A program made the position numbers and the translations under genes. From assembly GCA_031555315.1 (NCBI GenBank), contig JAVBUO010000020.1, forward strand, positions 62,001 to 126,000: 64,000 bases of DNA, written 5' to 3'. This stretch comes from JAVBJV01 sp031555315. GTDB taxonomy: Bacteria > Pseudomonadota > Alphaproteobacteria > Acetobacterales > Acetobacteraceae. Below, piece after piece: positions 19,821 through 27,331 of the stretch; position 1 is the first letter of the stretch; every line of letters starts with the position of its first letter. The notes beneath the pieces were generated by a model. That model did not search any database, had not been told where the DNA came from, and was given only the letters and a program-made list of their open reading frames with translations.

Positions 19821-19831
19821 GATGTCGCCAT

Positions 19832-19855
19832 CCGCATAAAGATATCTTTATGCGG
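19832..19855. promoter_or_regulatory. 24-bp perfect palindrome upstream of ahcY
   Basis: A perfect inverted repeat, CCGCATAAAGAT and its complement, is centred at 19843/19844, 72 bp upstream of the ahcY start. It overlaps the last codons and stop of the cupin gene. It resembles, as I recall, the ATAAAGATATCTTTAT operators of ArsR-family SahR-type regulators that sense S-adenosylhomocysteine. The regulator gene is not in this window. Confidence 0.7.
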
Positions 19856-21038
19856 CCTGTTCCAGAAGCCCCAGCGCCCACAAGCGCTTGCAGAGGGGAA
19901 TGGCGTCGGTGCCCAGGGTGGCGGGAACCGCGCCGTCGCCGATCCGGGTCAGCCAGTCGAATTCCTGGGCCGACAGGTGTTCCGTGCCGCCATACCAGCG
20001 CAGCAGCGCGCTACCGTCGGCCTGTGGCAGAAGGTGATGATGCGTGCGGTCGTTCAGGCTGGTGAAGGCGTCGGGTCTGAACGGTGTCTGAAACAGGCCG
20101 CGCCCCGGATGCGACATGCGGTTCTCGGCCAGCCGGTCCAGCGCGATCAGCGGCATGCTGTCCAGTATGTCGCCCTGTGTCATGCGCGCCAACAAGGGGG
20201 CGAGCTGCGTGGCCAGCCGGTCGGCACAGTCTTCCTCCATCAGCCGCCAGGTCGGGAAACTCTGGCGCATGGCCGGCATTTTCTGTTCGAGCTGGTCGAT
20301 GGTGGCGCGCAGCATGTCGGCCCAGAACAGGTCGAGCAGACCGATGGTGATATGCAGCGACGGGCCATCGCCATCGCGCGTCGTGGCATCGTGCATCACG
20401 CCGCGCGGCACGTAGAGAACGTCGCCCGGCTGCACGGTGAAGATGTGCGGCGCGCCGATCGGCTCGACATGGTTCATCCACGGCGTGTCGCGCGTCGGGG
20501 CGGGGAAGGGGATCTCGTCCCAGACCCGCCAGACCTTCTGTCCCGAGACCTGCAGCACCAGCACGTCGTGTGTGTCGTAGTGCACGCGAAAGCCCTGGGC
20601 ATTCGGCGGCGTCAGGTAGATGTTGGCCTGCACCGCATGCAGAAAGATCTTCTCGAGGCCGCGGCAGAAGCGCGCCAGCGGTTCGTGGATCTCGTGAAAC
20701 TGCGACACGGCCAGCGAGGCGCCGGCATCGAAGCGGGCCAGCAGACGCGGCAGATCGACGCGCGGCGAATCTTCTTCCAGGTATTCGTCCGGCGGCACGG
20801 CGGCGCTGCGGGGGCGGCTGCTGTCGGCCATCCCGACGCGCGGTGTGCGCGCCGCATCGGTGCGCAGAAAGGCGTCGAGCACCTCGACCGACAACAGATC
20901 CTTGAAGCGGTCGGATTCTATGGCCGGGAAGTGGCGCCAGGCGGTACCCTCGCGCATCGCCAGTCCGTCCTCGACGGGCAGGTCGTTGAAAGCCAGGCGC
21001 CAGGCCTGGGCGGCAAGTGTGGTCATGGTTTCAACCAT
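19848..21038 (-). CDS. Cupin-4 / JmjC-like 2-oxoglutarate oxygenase
   Basis: This protein of about 396 residues has a double-stranded beta-helix iron site: the HxD motif in HYDTHDVLVLQVSG and the distal His in LYVPRGVMHDA. QVSGQKVWRVWD and DVLYVPRG are typical of the RoxA/YcfD ribosomal-protein hydroxylase group. A C-terminal winged-helix-like region follows. It may hydroxylate a ribosomal protein, but the target is inferred only from family. The start is uncertain (ATG 21038 or 21026, no clear Shine-Dalgarno). Its stop lies within the palindrome before ahcY. Confidence 0.82.
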   Translation of the reverse strand: MVETMTTLAAQAWRLAFNDLPVEDGLAMREGTAWRHFPAIESDRFKDLLSVEVLDAFLRTDAARTPRVGMADSSRPRSAAVPPDEYLEEDSPRVDLPRLLARFDAGASLAVSQFHEIHEPLARFCRGLEKIFLHAVQANIYLTPPNAQGFRVHYDTHDVLVLQVSGQKVWRVWDEIPFPAPTRDTPWMNHVEPIGAPHIFTVQPGDVLYVPRGVMHDATTRDGDGPSLHITIGLLDLFWADMLRATIDQLEQKMPAMRQSFPTWRLMEEDCADRLATQLAPLLARMTQGDILDSMPLIALDRLAENRMSHPGRGLFQTPFRPDAFTSLNDRTHHHLLPQADGSALLRWYGGTEHLSAQEFDWLTRIGDGAVPATLGTDAIPLCKRLWALGLLEQAA

Positions 21039-21102
21039 ATCTGATCGGGGTGCTGAAAATTTTCGGGCGCTGCCATCGCTGGCAACGCCCGTTCTGTAAT
21101 GG

Positions 21103-21597
21103 TTAGTAACCACGGCGTCCGCGCCCGCCGGCATCGTACGGATCGCTGTCGGTCAGGCCGGTACGGCCATAGCGCCCGCGGCCCCGCCCGGCGGGATCCG
21201 AAGGGTCGTTGTCGGAGGGGCCGCTCGAGCGCCCACCGCCGGCCGGGTCATAAGGGTCGCTATCGCTGGTGCCCGTCCGGCGCACGCCGCGCCCACGTCC
21301 GGCTGCGTCATACGGGTCGCTATCGCTGACGCCCGTCCGGCGCACACCGCCGCGGCCATTGCCGACCGCATCGTTGGGATCGCTGTCGGTCAGACCGGTA
21401 CCGCGATGGCCCCCGCGGCCATATCCGCCGGCATCCGAAGGGTCGCTGTCGCTGATGCCGGTATATCCAGTGGCAGGGCCATATCCGCCGGGCGGAACGC
21501 AGCCGGCCAGCACCGCTGGAGCCGCGGTCAGGCCGACGGCGCGCAACACGAACATACGGCGTTTGAGAGGCTTGGGGACTTTCGGGTCTTCAGACAT
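21103..21597 (-). CDS. Repeat lipoprotein with SDSDPYD units
   Basis: This 164-residue protein has a basic N-terminus and hydrophobic stretch (RRMFVLRAVGLTAAPAVLAGC) ending in a lipobox Cys, so it is probably exported and lipid-anchored. The mature part is about seven tandem units of roughly 17-21 residues on the pattern TG-x-SDSDPYD-x-x-GRGRG, alternating acidic and Arg/Gly segments. Related repeat proteins are known to me from acetic acid bacteria; none has a known function. The acidic SDSDP blocks could bind cations. It is followed leftward by the cupin gene and preceded by an AT-rich promoter gap. Confidence 0.75.
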   Translation of the reverse strand: MSEDPKVPKPLKRRMFVLRAVGLTAAPAVLAGCVPPGGYGPATGYTGISDSDPSDAGGYGRGGHRGTGLTDSDPNDAVGNGRGGVRRTGVSDSDPYDAAGRGRGVRRTGTSDSDPYDPAGGGRSSGPSDNDPSDPAGRGRGRYGRTGLTDSDPYDAGGRGRRGY

Positions 21598-21707
21598 ATG
21601 TCAGTCACTTAAATTTAAATTAATTTTCTGCTCGATCTATAGTCGCTTATGGAAATGTAAGCAAGTCGTTTTCAATTATTGCTGGAAATTATAACCGGCA
21701 GATCGTT
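21598..21707. other. AT-rich gap between EI gene end and repeat lipoprotein
   Basis: A low-GC stretch (21610-21690) contains the likely leftward promoter of the lipoprotein gene. No clear terminator for the PTS operon was identified. Confidence 0.35.
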
Positions 21708-23534
21708 CTACAATCCGAATTTTTCGCTGAATTCCTTGACCAGCTCGCGAATGCGCAGCGGGTCCGACTGTTCCATGACGCTGCGCGCGAAGCGGGCGCA
21801 GTCGGCGATCTCGACCGCGCGCACCGCTTGTTTCACGCGCAGCAGCGACGAGGCGTTCATCGAGAACGAGCGCAGCCCCATGCCCAGCAGCAGCGGCGTC
21901 AGATGCGGGTTGCTGGCCATTTCGCCGCAGATCGACACCGGCATGCGCATGCGCAGCGCCGCTTCGGTCGCGAACTGCACCAGCCGCAGCACGGCGGGAT
22001 GCAGTGAATCGTAAAGATGCGCGACGCCGGTGTCGCCGCGATCGACCGCCAGCGCATACATCGCCAGATCGTTGGTGCCGATCGCGAAGAAATCGGCTTC
22101 CAGCGCCAGTGCGTCGGCAGCCAGCGCGGCACCCGGGGTCTCGATCATGATACCGAGCGGCGGCAGTGTTTCGGGCAGCGGCACGTTGCGCCGGCGCAAG
22201 CGGCGCACCACGCGGTCGTAAATGTCGCGGGCTTCGCGCACTTCTTCGGGCACGGTGACCATCGGCAGCAGCACGCGCACCGGACCGTGGGTCGAGGCGC
22301 GCAGGATCGCCGCCAGTTGCGTTTCGAACAGCTCCGGGGCTTTCAGCAGCATGCGGATGCCGCGCATGCCCAGCGCCGGGTTGGTGTTGCCGGCCACCGG
22401 CACGATCCCGGCGTTGCTCAGCGATTCGATTTCCTTCTCGCCGCCCCAGTCGAGCACCCGGATGGTGACCGGATCGCCCTGCATCGTATCGACGACGGTG
22501 CTGTAAACCTCGGCCAGACTGTCCTCGTCGGGGATGTCCTCGCGGTTCATGAACAGGAATTCGCTGCGCAGCAGGCCGATTCCCATCGCGCCGGCCTGGA
22601 CGATCAGCGGCAGTTCGGCGGGGATCTCCAGGTTGCTCTGCAGGTCGATCGGTTCTTGGTCGGCGGTTTCGGCTTTCAGCCGGCTGATCTTCGAGAGCTT
22701 CTGCTTTTCCCGCGCGAAAGCGGCCAGCGCGCGCCGCGCGGCGGTCAGCGTCGTGGCGTTCGGGTTCAGCGTGACGGTGCCGGCCGTGCCGTCGATGACC
22801 GCCATCGTGCCGGTGCGCGCCGCGCTGCTCAGGCCCGAGGCGCCGAGAACGGTGGGGATGCCCAGCGCGCGCAGCATGATGGCGGTGTGCCCGTCCTCGC
22901 CGCCTTCATCGGTGGCGACGCCGATCAGCCGCGTCGGGTCGATCAGCGCGGCATCGGCCGGGGTCAGCGCTTCGGCCAGCAGGATCGAACCTTCCGGCAG
23001 ATGGGCGAAATTGCGGAACGGCGTGTGCAGCAGGTTACGGATCAGGCGGCGGGCGATCTCATGCACTTCGTCGGCGCGGCGTTTCAGTCCCGCCTTGTCG
23101 TCGCCGCCCAGGGCGATGATGGCGGCGCCGATCGCGTCGGCCTCGTCCGCGATGGCGGTTTCCGCCGCCGTCAGCTGTTCGGCGATGCGCTTGCGCGCGC
23201 CGCGCAGCAGACGCGAATTGCCGAGCATCTGCGCATAGGCGTCGAGCAGCGGCGACAGTTCTTCCTGCGCTTCCTCGGGCAGGGCGCCCAGACGCAGCTT
23301 CAACTTGGCGAGCTGCTTGCGCGACAGCGCGACGGCGGCGTCCAGCCGCGCGGCCTCGGCCTCGATCTCGCTGGCCTGGATGCGACGCGCCTGCGGGATT
23401 TCGGGCGCCTGCGGTTCCGTGGCGTCGAACAACGGGCCGATCGCGATGCCGGGCGAAACCGCAATGCCCCGCAGCACCCGTTCGCGTTTACGCGGGCGTG
23501 CCGTCTTGGCGGCGGGGGTGTCAGTCCTGCTCAT
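21708..23534 (-). CDS. ptsI: PTS enzyme I (phosphoenolpyruvate-protein phosphotransferase)
   Basis: This 608-residue protein passes phosphate from phosphoenolpyruvate to HPr. The phospho-His is His216 in GGEDGHTAIM; PEP-site motifs are LLRSEFLFMNRED, GMRGIRMLL, IGTNDLAMYALAVDR and the catalytic Cys in VSICGEMASN. There is no N-terminal GAF domain, so it is EI-like rather than PtsP. The usual TSHTAI sequence around the His is changed to EDGHTAI. Start at ATG 23534, overlapping the HPr end by 14 bp. No sugar permease is present nearby, so the relay is regulatory. Confidence 0.94.
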   Translation of the reverse strand: MSRTDTPAAKTARPRKRERVLRGIAVSPGIAIGPLFDATEPQAPEIPQARRIQASEIEAEAARLDAAVALSRKQLAKLKLRLGALPEEAQEELSPLLDAYAQMLGNSRLLRGARKRIAEQLTAAETAIADEADAIGAAIIALGGDDKAGLKRRADEVHEIARRLIRNLLHTPFRNFAHLPEGSILLAEALTPADAALIDPTRLIGVATDEGGEDGHTAIMLRALGIPTVLGASGLSSAARTGTMAVIDGTAGTVTLNPNATTLTAARRALAAFAREKQKLSKISRLKAETADQEPIDLQSNLEIPAELPLIVQAGAMGIGLLRSEFLFMNREDIPDEDSLAEVYSTVVDTMQGDPVTIRVLDWGGEKEIESLSNAGIVPVAGNTNPALGMRGIRMLLKAPELFETQLAAILRASTHGPVRVLLPMVTVPEEVREARDIYDRVVRRLRRRNVPLPETLPPLGIMIETPGAALAADALALEADFFAIGTNDLAMYALAVDRGDTGVAHLYDSLHPAVLRLVQFATEAALRMRMPVSICGEMASNPHLTPLLLGMGLRSFSMNASSLLRVKQAVRAVEIADCARFARSVMEQSDPLRIRELVKEFSEKFGL

Positions 23535-23805
23535 CAAATCCGCGCGCGACCAGGGCGACCAGCGCGTCCATCGCTTCCTTCGCATCCCAGCCCTCGGCGC
23601 GAAGCTGGATCGTGCTGCCTTGCCCGGCGCCCAGCATCATCAGTCCCATGATCGACTGGGCGGGCACATCCACGCCGTCTTTGGCGACGGTGATGGCGGC
23701 CGAGAACTGCTCGGCCAGGGTGACGAACTTGGCGGCGGCGCGCGCATGCAGGCCGCGGCGGTTGGGGACCAGCACATTGCGGGACAGAGAGGGCGCGCCG
23801 CTCAT
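23521..23805 (-). CDS. ptsH: PTS phosphocarrier protein HPr
   Basis: This 94-residue carrier has the phospho-His at His20 in NRRGLHARAAAKF and the regulatory serine at Ser51 in VPAQSIMGLMML. The latter is the site phosphorylated by HprK, encoded three genes upstream. It links EI with the EIIA protein. The start codon overlaps the EIIA stop (ATGA). Confidence 0.96.
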   Translation of the reverse strand: MSGAPSLSRNVLVPNRRGLHARAAAKFVTLAEQFSAAITVAKDGVDVPAQSIMGLMMLGAGQGSTIQLRAEGWDAKEAMDALVALVARGFDEQD

Positions 23806-24287
23806 CCGTGGGTTCCGCTTCTGATATCGTGGCCGTTGCCGATATCGTGTTTGTCGGCGTCGTCCGGGCAGCCGCAGTGGTTGCCGGTCTTGCCGCTCAG
23901 CACGTGCGATGCGGCGGCGATGTATTTGCGCCCGGCGTCCTGTGCACAGGCGACCACTTCCGCGATCGGATAGGCGCCGCGCATCTTGGCCAGCTTGACC
24001 AGCATCGGCAGGTTCATGCCGGCCAGCACCTCGACGCCGGGGCGGTCCATCAGCGAAATGGCGAGGTTCGACGGTGTGCCGCCGAACATGTCGGTCACCA
24101 CGATCACCCCGTCGCCGCTGTCGGCGGCCTGGATGCTGGCTTCGATGTCCTGGCGGCGTGCCTCGATATCGTCTTCCGGGCCGATGCAGATCGCCGTGAC
24201 GTTTTTTTGCGGCCCGACGACGTGCTCCATCGCCAGCCGGAACTCTTCCGCCAGTTTACCGTGGGTGACCAGAATGAGACCGATCAT
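23802..24287 (-). CDS. PTS EIIA, mannose/Man family
   Basis: This protein of about 161 residues has the phospho-His at His9 in MIGLILVTHGKLAEE and the family sequence VIVVTDMFGGTPSNLA. The C-terminal ~25 residues (SGKTGNHCGCPDD onward) are His/Asp/Cys-rich and unlike the standard end. Start ATG at 24287 fits the family; a longer frame reaches 24353. In alphaproteobacteria this lone EIIA accepts phosphate from HPr and serves as a signalling output rather than in sugar uptake. Confidence 0.92.
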   Translation of the reverse strand: MIGLILVTHGKLAEEFRLAMEHVVGPQKNVTAICIGPEDDIEARRQDIEASIQAADSGDGVIVVTDMFGGTPSNLAISLMDRPGVEVLAGMNLPMLVKLAKMRGAYPIAEVVACAQDAGRKYIAAASHVLSGKTGNHCGCPDDADKHDIGNGHDIRSGTHG

Positions 24288-24400
24288 GGCAAAAGCCCGG
24301 TTGAGCCGGCCTTCGGAAACGGGGGCGGTGAGATGGCACCGGTGCATCTCCACGAGGAACGCGATGCAACGTAACAGTATGCAGCCGTCATGGAATGAGC

Positions 24401-25312
24401 TCAGGCCTCCTGCACCTGAATCGGCGGGACCGGTCGCGTCGGGTCTGGATTATCAGCCGCATCGCGTGACCGCCCAAGCTCTCTATGTAGCACATCTATG
24501 TGCCAGCCAGAAACCACAAGATCACATGCCAGATTTTCAACTATACACACGGATCTATGTTTACCACCTGTGCAACCGATCGCAATGGTCAGGTATTTTT
24601 TTCCTTCCTGCACGAAACGAGGGAGTAAAAATAAAAGTATATCTTTCAATCTATTGTAGAATTCATCGAAATTCGGGTCGGATTTGATGAATGCGGCCAC
24701 GCCGGGGTCTTTGCCGGTGAGGTGCTTGAGGGTCTGGTCGTAATGCGGATTTTTGAGGAAACGGGCATCGAAAACCAGATCCGCATTCTTGGGCAGGCCG
24801 CTGCGGTAGGAAAACGAGACCAGCGATACCGTCAGCCGTGTGCTGTCGTCCTGCGAGAAATGCCGTTCGATCAGGGCGCGCAAGGCGGGGATCGGCATGT
24901 CGGTGGTGTCGATCAGCAGGTTGGCCGCCGCGCGCAGGTCTTCCAGCAACGCCTGTTCCGCGGCGATGCCGTCGGCGACGCGGCGTTCGGGGGCCAGCGG
25001 ATGGCGGCGGCGGGTTTCGCTGTAGCGGCGCAGCAGCGAATCTTCGGTGGCGTCGGCGAACACCAGATCGACGCGCCGTCCCGGCGTCAGGCGCAGGCGT
25101 TCCAGCGTGCCGAGGACGGTCTGGGCGCTGAACCCCCGGGTGCGGGCGTCCACCCCGATCGCCAGTGGCGTCGAGGTGCGTGCGACCATCTCCTCGATCA
25201 GTTCCAGCGGCGGGTTGTCGACCGCATCGTGCCCCAGATCCTCGAGCATGTGCATGATGGTCGATTTGCCGGCTCCGGACAGGCCGGTCACCATAACGAC
25301 CTTACTGTTCAT
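24401..25312 (-). CDS. rapZ: RapZ-family nucleotide-binding adaptor
   Basis: This 303-residue protein has a Walker A loop GLSGAGKS at residues 10-17 and the RapZ signature SFSYRSGLPKNADLVFD. Its C-terminal domain contains CTGGKHRSVCIVENL. In enterobacteria it targets small RNAs for RNase E; in alphaproteobacteria the gene sits with hprK and PTS genes, as here, and its role is less clear. The last ~75 codons (24401-24680) are strikingly AT-rich compared with the rest. Start ATG overlaps the hprK stop (ATGA). Confidence 0.94.
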   Translation of the reverse strand: MNSKVVMVTGLSGAGKSTIMHMLEDLGHDAVDNPPLELIEEMVARTSTPLAIGVDARTRGFSAQTVLGTLERLRLTPGRRVDLVFADATEDSLLRRYSETRRRHPLAPERRVADGIAAEQALLEDLRAAANLLIDTTDMPIPALRALIERHFSQDDSTRLTVSLVSFSYRSGLPKNADLVFDARFLKNPHYDQTLKHLTGKDPGVAAFIKSDPNFDEFYNRLKDILLFLLPRFVQEGKKYLTIAIGCTGGKHRSVCIVENLACDLVVSGWHIDVLHRELGRSRDAADNPDPTRPVPPIQVQEA

Positions 25313-25719
25313 GATGCGAATGCTCCGGCCAGCATCGGCACCCCGTGAACGCAGGCCAGGGCGCGGAAGATTTTTGCCGGGGCCGAAGCCTCCAGCAGAT
25401 TCAGCACGATCATCGGGGCACCATGCAGAGTCGTGGGTTCGGGCAGACGTTGCGGGATGCCGGCGGCGGCGACCAGTGCAAGCCCGGCGGTCTGTATATA
25501 CGGAAGCCGCAGCAAGCCAAGCCCGCGCACCTCGAGCAGCCCGGCCAGATTGGCGGGGGCGCTCAGGGTGTTGCCGTCGAGCAGCACCTGATCGTCGGCG
25601 ACCAGATCGCACCCCAGGTCCAGCAGCCGCAGCGCCAGGTCGGATTTGCCGGAACCCGGGGGGCCGATCAGCAGAATGCCTGCTCCATTGCGGGCCACAC
25701 AGCTTGCATGAATGTGCAT
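25309..25719 (-). CDS. hprK: HPr kinase/phosphorylase, short alphaproteobacterial form
   Basis: This protein of about 136 residues corresponds to the C-terminal catalytic domain of Gram-positive HprK only. The Walker A is GPPGSGKS (residues 19-26), with LVADDQVLL after it. It phosphorylates HPr on Ser51 and can reverse the reaction. Start ATG 25719 (MHIHASC) matches other alphaproteobacterial HprK proteins; the frame stays open to 25905. It is the first gene of the leftward hprK-rapZ-EIIA-ptsH-ptsI cluster. The usual partner two-component system is not adjacent; the region upstream instead holds the divergent hydratase gene. Confidence 0.92.
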   Translation of the reverse strand: MHIHASCVARNGAGILLIGPPGSGKSDLALRLLDLGCDLVADDQVLLDGNTLSAPANLAGLLEVRGLGLLRLPYIQTAGLALVAAAGIPQRLPEPTTLHGAPMIVLNLLEASAPAKIFRALACVHGVPMLAGAFAS

Positions 25720-25903
25720 CCGGGAAATGTGATCCGGTCCGCCGGGAAATGAAAGGGGCTTGTCTGGTCCCGTGCAAGGTGCGAGCGTCGCCGGAATAAT
25801 CCCGTCCAGCGGGATCCGGCGTGCGCGGTGCCGCACTCCACTGGAAAACATGCGGAAATCACCGGATGTGGCGGCAACAAAGGGTTCTGGAGAGGGGGAT
25901 GCC

Positions 25904-26713
25904 ATGACGGCAAATCAGATTGTTCTTCTGTCGGTCGATGCGCGCGGCGTGGCGACGGTGACGTTGAATCGTCCCGAGGTCGGCAACGCGTACAACGAGG
26001 ATCTGCTGAACGCGCTGATCCGCGGGCTCGAGGATCTGGCACGCGACGCTGATGTGCGCGCGCTGGTGATTCGCGGCGCGGGCCGGCATTTTCAGGCGGG
26101 CGCCGACGTCAACTGGCTGAAACAGGCGGCGGATTACGATCCCGAACGCGCTTTTGCCGCCTCGCTGGCGACCACGCGGGCCATGCAACTGCTGAATGAA
26201 TTTCCCAAACCCACCATTGCCGTGGTGCAGGGGGCGTGTTTCGGTGGCGGTTGCGGCATCGTCTGTGCCGTCGATGTCGCGTTCGCCACGCCGCGCGCCC
26301 TGTTCGGGCTGACCGAGGTGCGCGTCGGCGTCGCGCCGACGCCGATCTCGACGCACATGATCAATGCGATGGGGCTGCGACATACGCGGCGCTATGCGCT
26401 GACCGGCGAGCGTTTCGGCGCCGAGGAAGCCTGCCGTATCGGGCTGGTGCACGAAGTGGTGCCGGAAAACTTCATGGAATCGCGCCTGTCCGACCTGTTG
26501 GACGAGATTTTCCTGTCCGCGCCGCAGGCCATGGCGGTGACCAAGCATTCCTTCCTGTCCGCCAACGGGCTGACTCTGGACCGGCGCGCGATGGAGGCTC
26601 TGGCGCATGAATCGTGGATGCAGCGCGCTTCGGCCGAGGGGCGCGAGGGGTTGTCCGCCTTTACCGAAAAACGCCGCCCGAGCTGGTTCAGGCCCGGCAC
26701 GGTGCAGACATAG
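25904..26713 (+). CDS. Enoyl-CoA hydratase/isomerase family protein
   Basis: This 269-residue crotonase-fold protein has the oxyanion-hole segments RGAGRHFQAGADVNWL and VVQGACFGGGCGIV, and FGLTEVRVGVAP. The acidic catalytic residue around the last segment is present as Glu. It resembles methylglutaconyl-CoA hydratases of leucine breakdown, but the exact substrate is unsettled. The ATG has GAGAGGGGG upstream. It is divergent from hprK and followed 9 bp later by a RidA-like gene. Confidence 0.9.
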   Translation: MTANQIVLLSVDARGVATVTLNRPEVGNAYNEDLLNALIRGLEDLARDADVRALVIRGAGRHFQAGADVNWLKQAADYDPERAFAASLATTRAMQLLNEFPKPTIAVVQGACFGGGCGIVCAVDVAFATPRALFGLTEVRVGVAPTPISTHMINAMGLRHTRRYALTGERFGAEEACRIGLVHEVVPENFMESRLSDLLDEIFLSAPQAMAVTKHSFLSANGLTLDRRAMEALAHESWMQRASAEGREGLSAFTEKRRPSWFRPGTVQT

Positions 26714-26722
26714 GAGGGGATG

Positions 26723-27139
26723 ATGACCCGCTATCATATCAGCCAGGGATCGTCGTTCGAACGCGAGATCGGTTATAGCCGCGCGGTGGTGGACGGCGGC
26801 TGGGTGTTCGTGTCGGGCACTACCGGTTTCGATTACGCGACGATGACGATCGCCGACGATATCGTCGTGCAATGCGTGCAGACGCTGAAGAACATCAAGG
26901 CGGCGCTGGGCGAGGCCGGGGCGTCGCTGGACGATGTGGTGCGGGTTTCGTATTTTCTGCGCGATGCGGCGGATTTTCCGCCGTGTTTTCCGCATCTGCG
27001 CGAAGCCTTCGCGGTTGCCGGGCCGGCTGCCACCATGCTGGTGGTGGCGGGCTTCGCCGATCCGCGGATCCGCATCGAGATCGAGGTTACCGCCCGGATC
27101 CCGGGCGGGAGTTCCATCCCCCCCGGAGTTCCGCTATAG
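26723..27139 (+). CDS. RidA/YjgF family protein
   Basis: This 138-residue protein has the trimeric RidA fold: VFVSGTTGFDY in the first half and the conserved Arg in IRIEIEVTARIPG near the end. RidA proteins hydrolyse reactive enamine/imine intermediates from PLP enzymes. Of two adjacent ATGs the second is better spaced from AGGAGG. It is probably cotranscribed with the hydratase gene. Confidence 0.9.
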   Translation: MTRYHISQGSSFEREIGYSRAVVDGGWVFVSGTTGFDYATMTIADDIVVQCVQTLKNIKAALGEAGASLDDVVRVSYFLRDAADFPPCFPHLREAFAVAGPAATMLVVAGFADPRIRIEIEVTARIPGGSSIPPGVPL

Positions 27140-27149
27140 GGCGGGGCGT

Positions 27150-27223
27150 GTCCCCGTAGCTCAGCAGGATAGAGCACAGGATTCCTAATCCTGGGGCCGT
27201 GGGTTCGAATCCCGCCGGGGACG
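27150..27223 (+). tRNA. tRNA-Arg (anticodon CCT)
   Basis: A complete cloverleaf is readable. The 7-bp acceptor is GTCCCCG/CGGGGAC, the D stem GCTC/GAGC, and the anticodon stem CAGGA/TCCTG with loop TTCCTAA (CCT at 27184-27186). The T arm is GTGGG-TTCGAAT-CCCGC. CCA is not encoded. It is 10 bp after the RidA stop and borders a prophage integrase, so its 3' end is the probable attachment site. Confidence 0.95.
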
Positions 27224-27260
27224 TTCATAAAACCCTTGTAAATGTTGGTGTTTTATGGGG
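27190..27260. other. Probable attL region of the prophage
   Basis: The 3' half of tRNA-Arg(CCT) is followed by AT-rich sequence with the inverted repeat CATAAAAC/GTTTTATG (27226-27257). The integrase gene begins its 3' end 70 bp later. Integration into a tRNA 3' end leaves a duplicate of that end at attR, which would lie beyond base 64000, so the core cannot be delimited here. Confidence 0.6.
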
Positions 27261-27331
27261 CCGCCTACAGGAAAAACCTGTGAACACTTTACTATTGTGT
27301 GCCGATTTTGTGCCGTAACTCGGAAGCGCCA

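Noticed and set aside
19776..19860. Known SAH riboswitch upstream of ahcY
   Set aside because: The conserved SAH riboswitch core sequence is not recognisable; the leader is a simple hairpin plus a palindrome.
21103..21597. CRISPR-like tandem DNA repeats
   Set aside because: The units are in frame, differ in length and sequence, lie within a coding gene and have no spacers or cas genes.
21269..21694. Plus-strand frame opposite the repeat lipoprotein
   Set aside because: Its apparent Pro/Arg repeats are the antisense of the SDSDPYD repeat DNA.
27150..27223. tRNA disrupted by the prophage
   Set aside because: The cloverleaf is complete through the discriminator base, so integration restores the 3' end.
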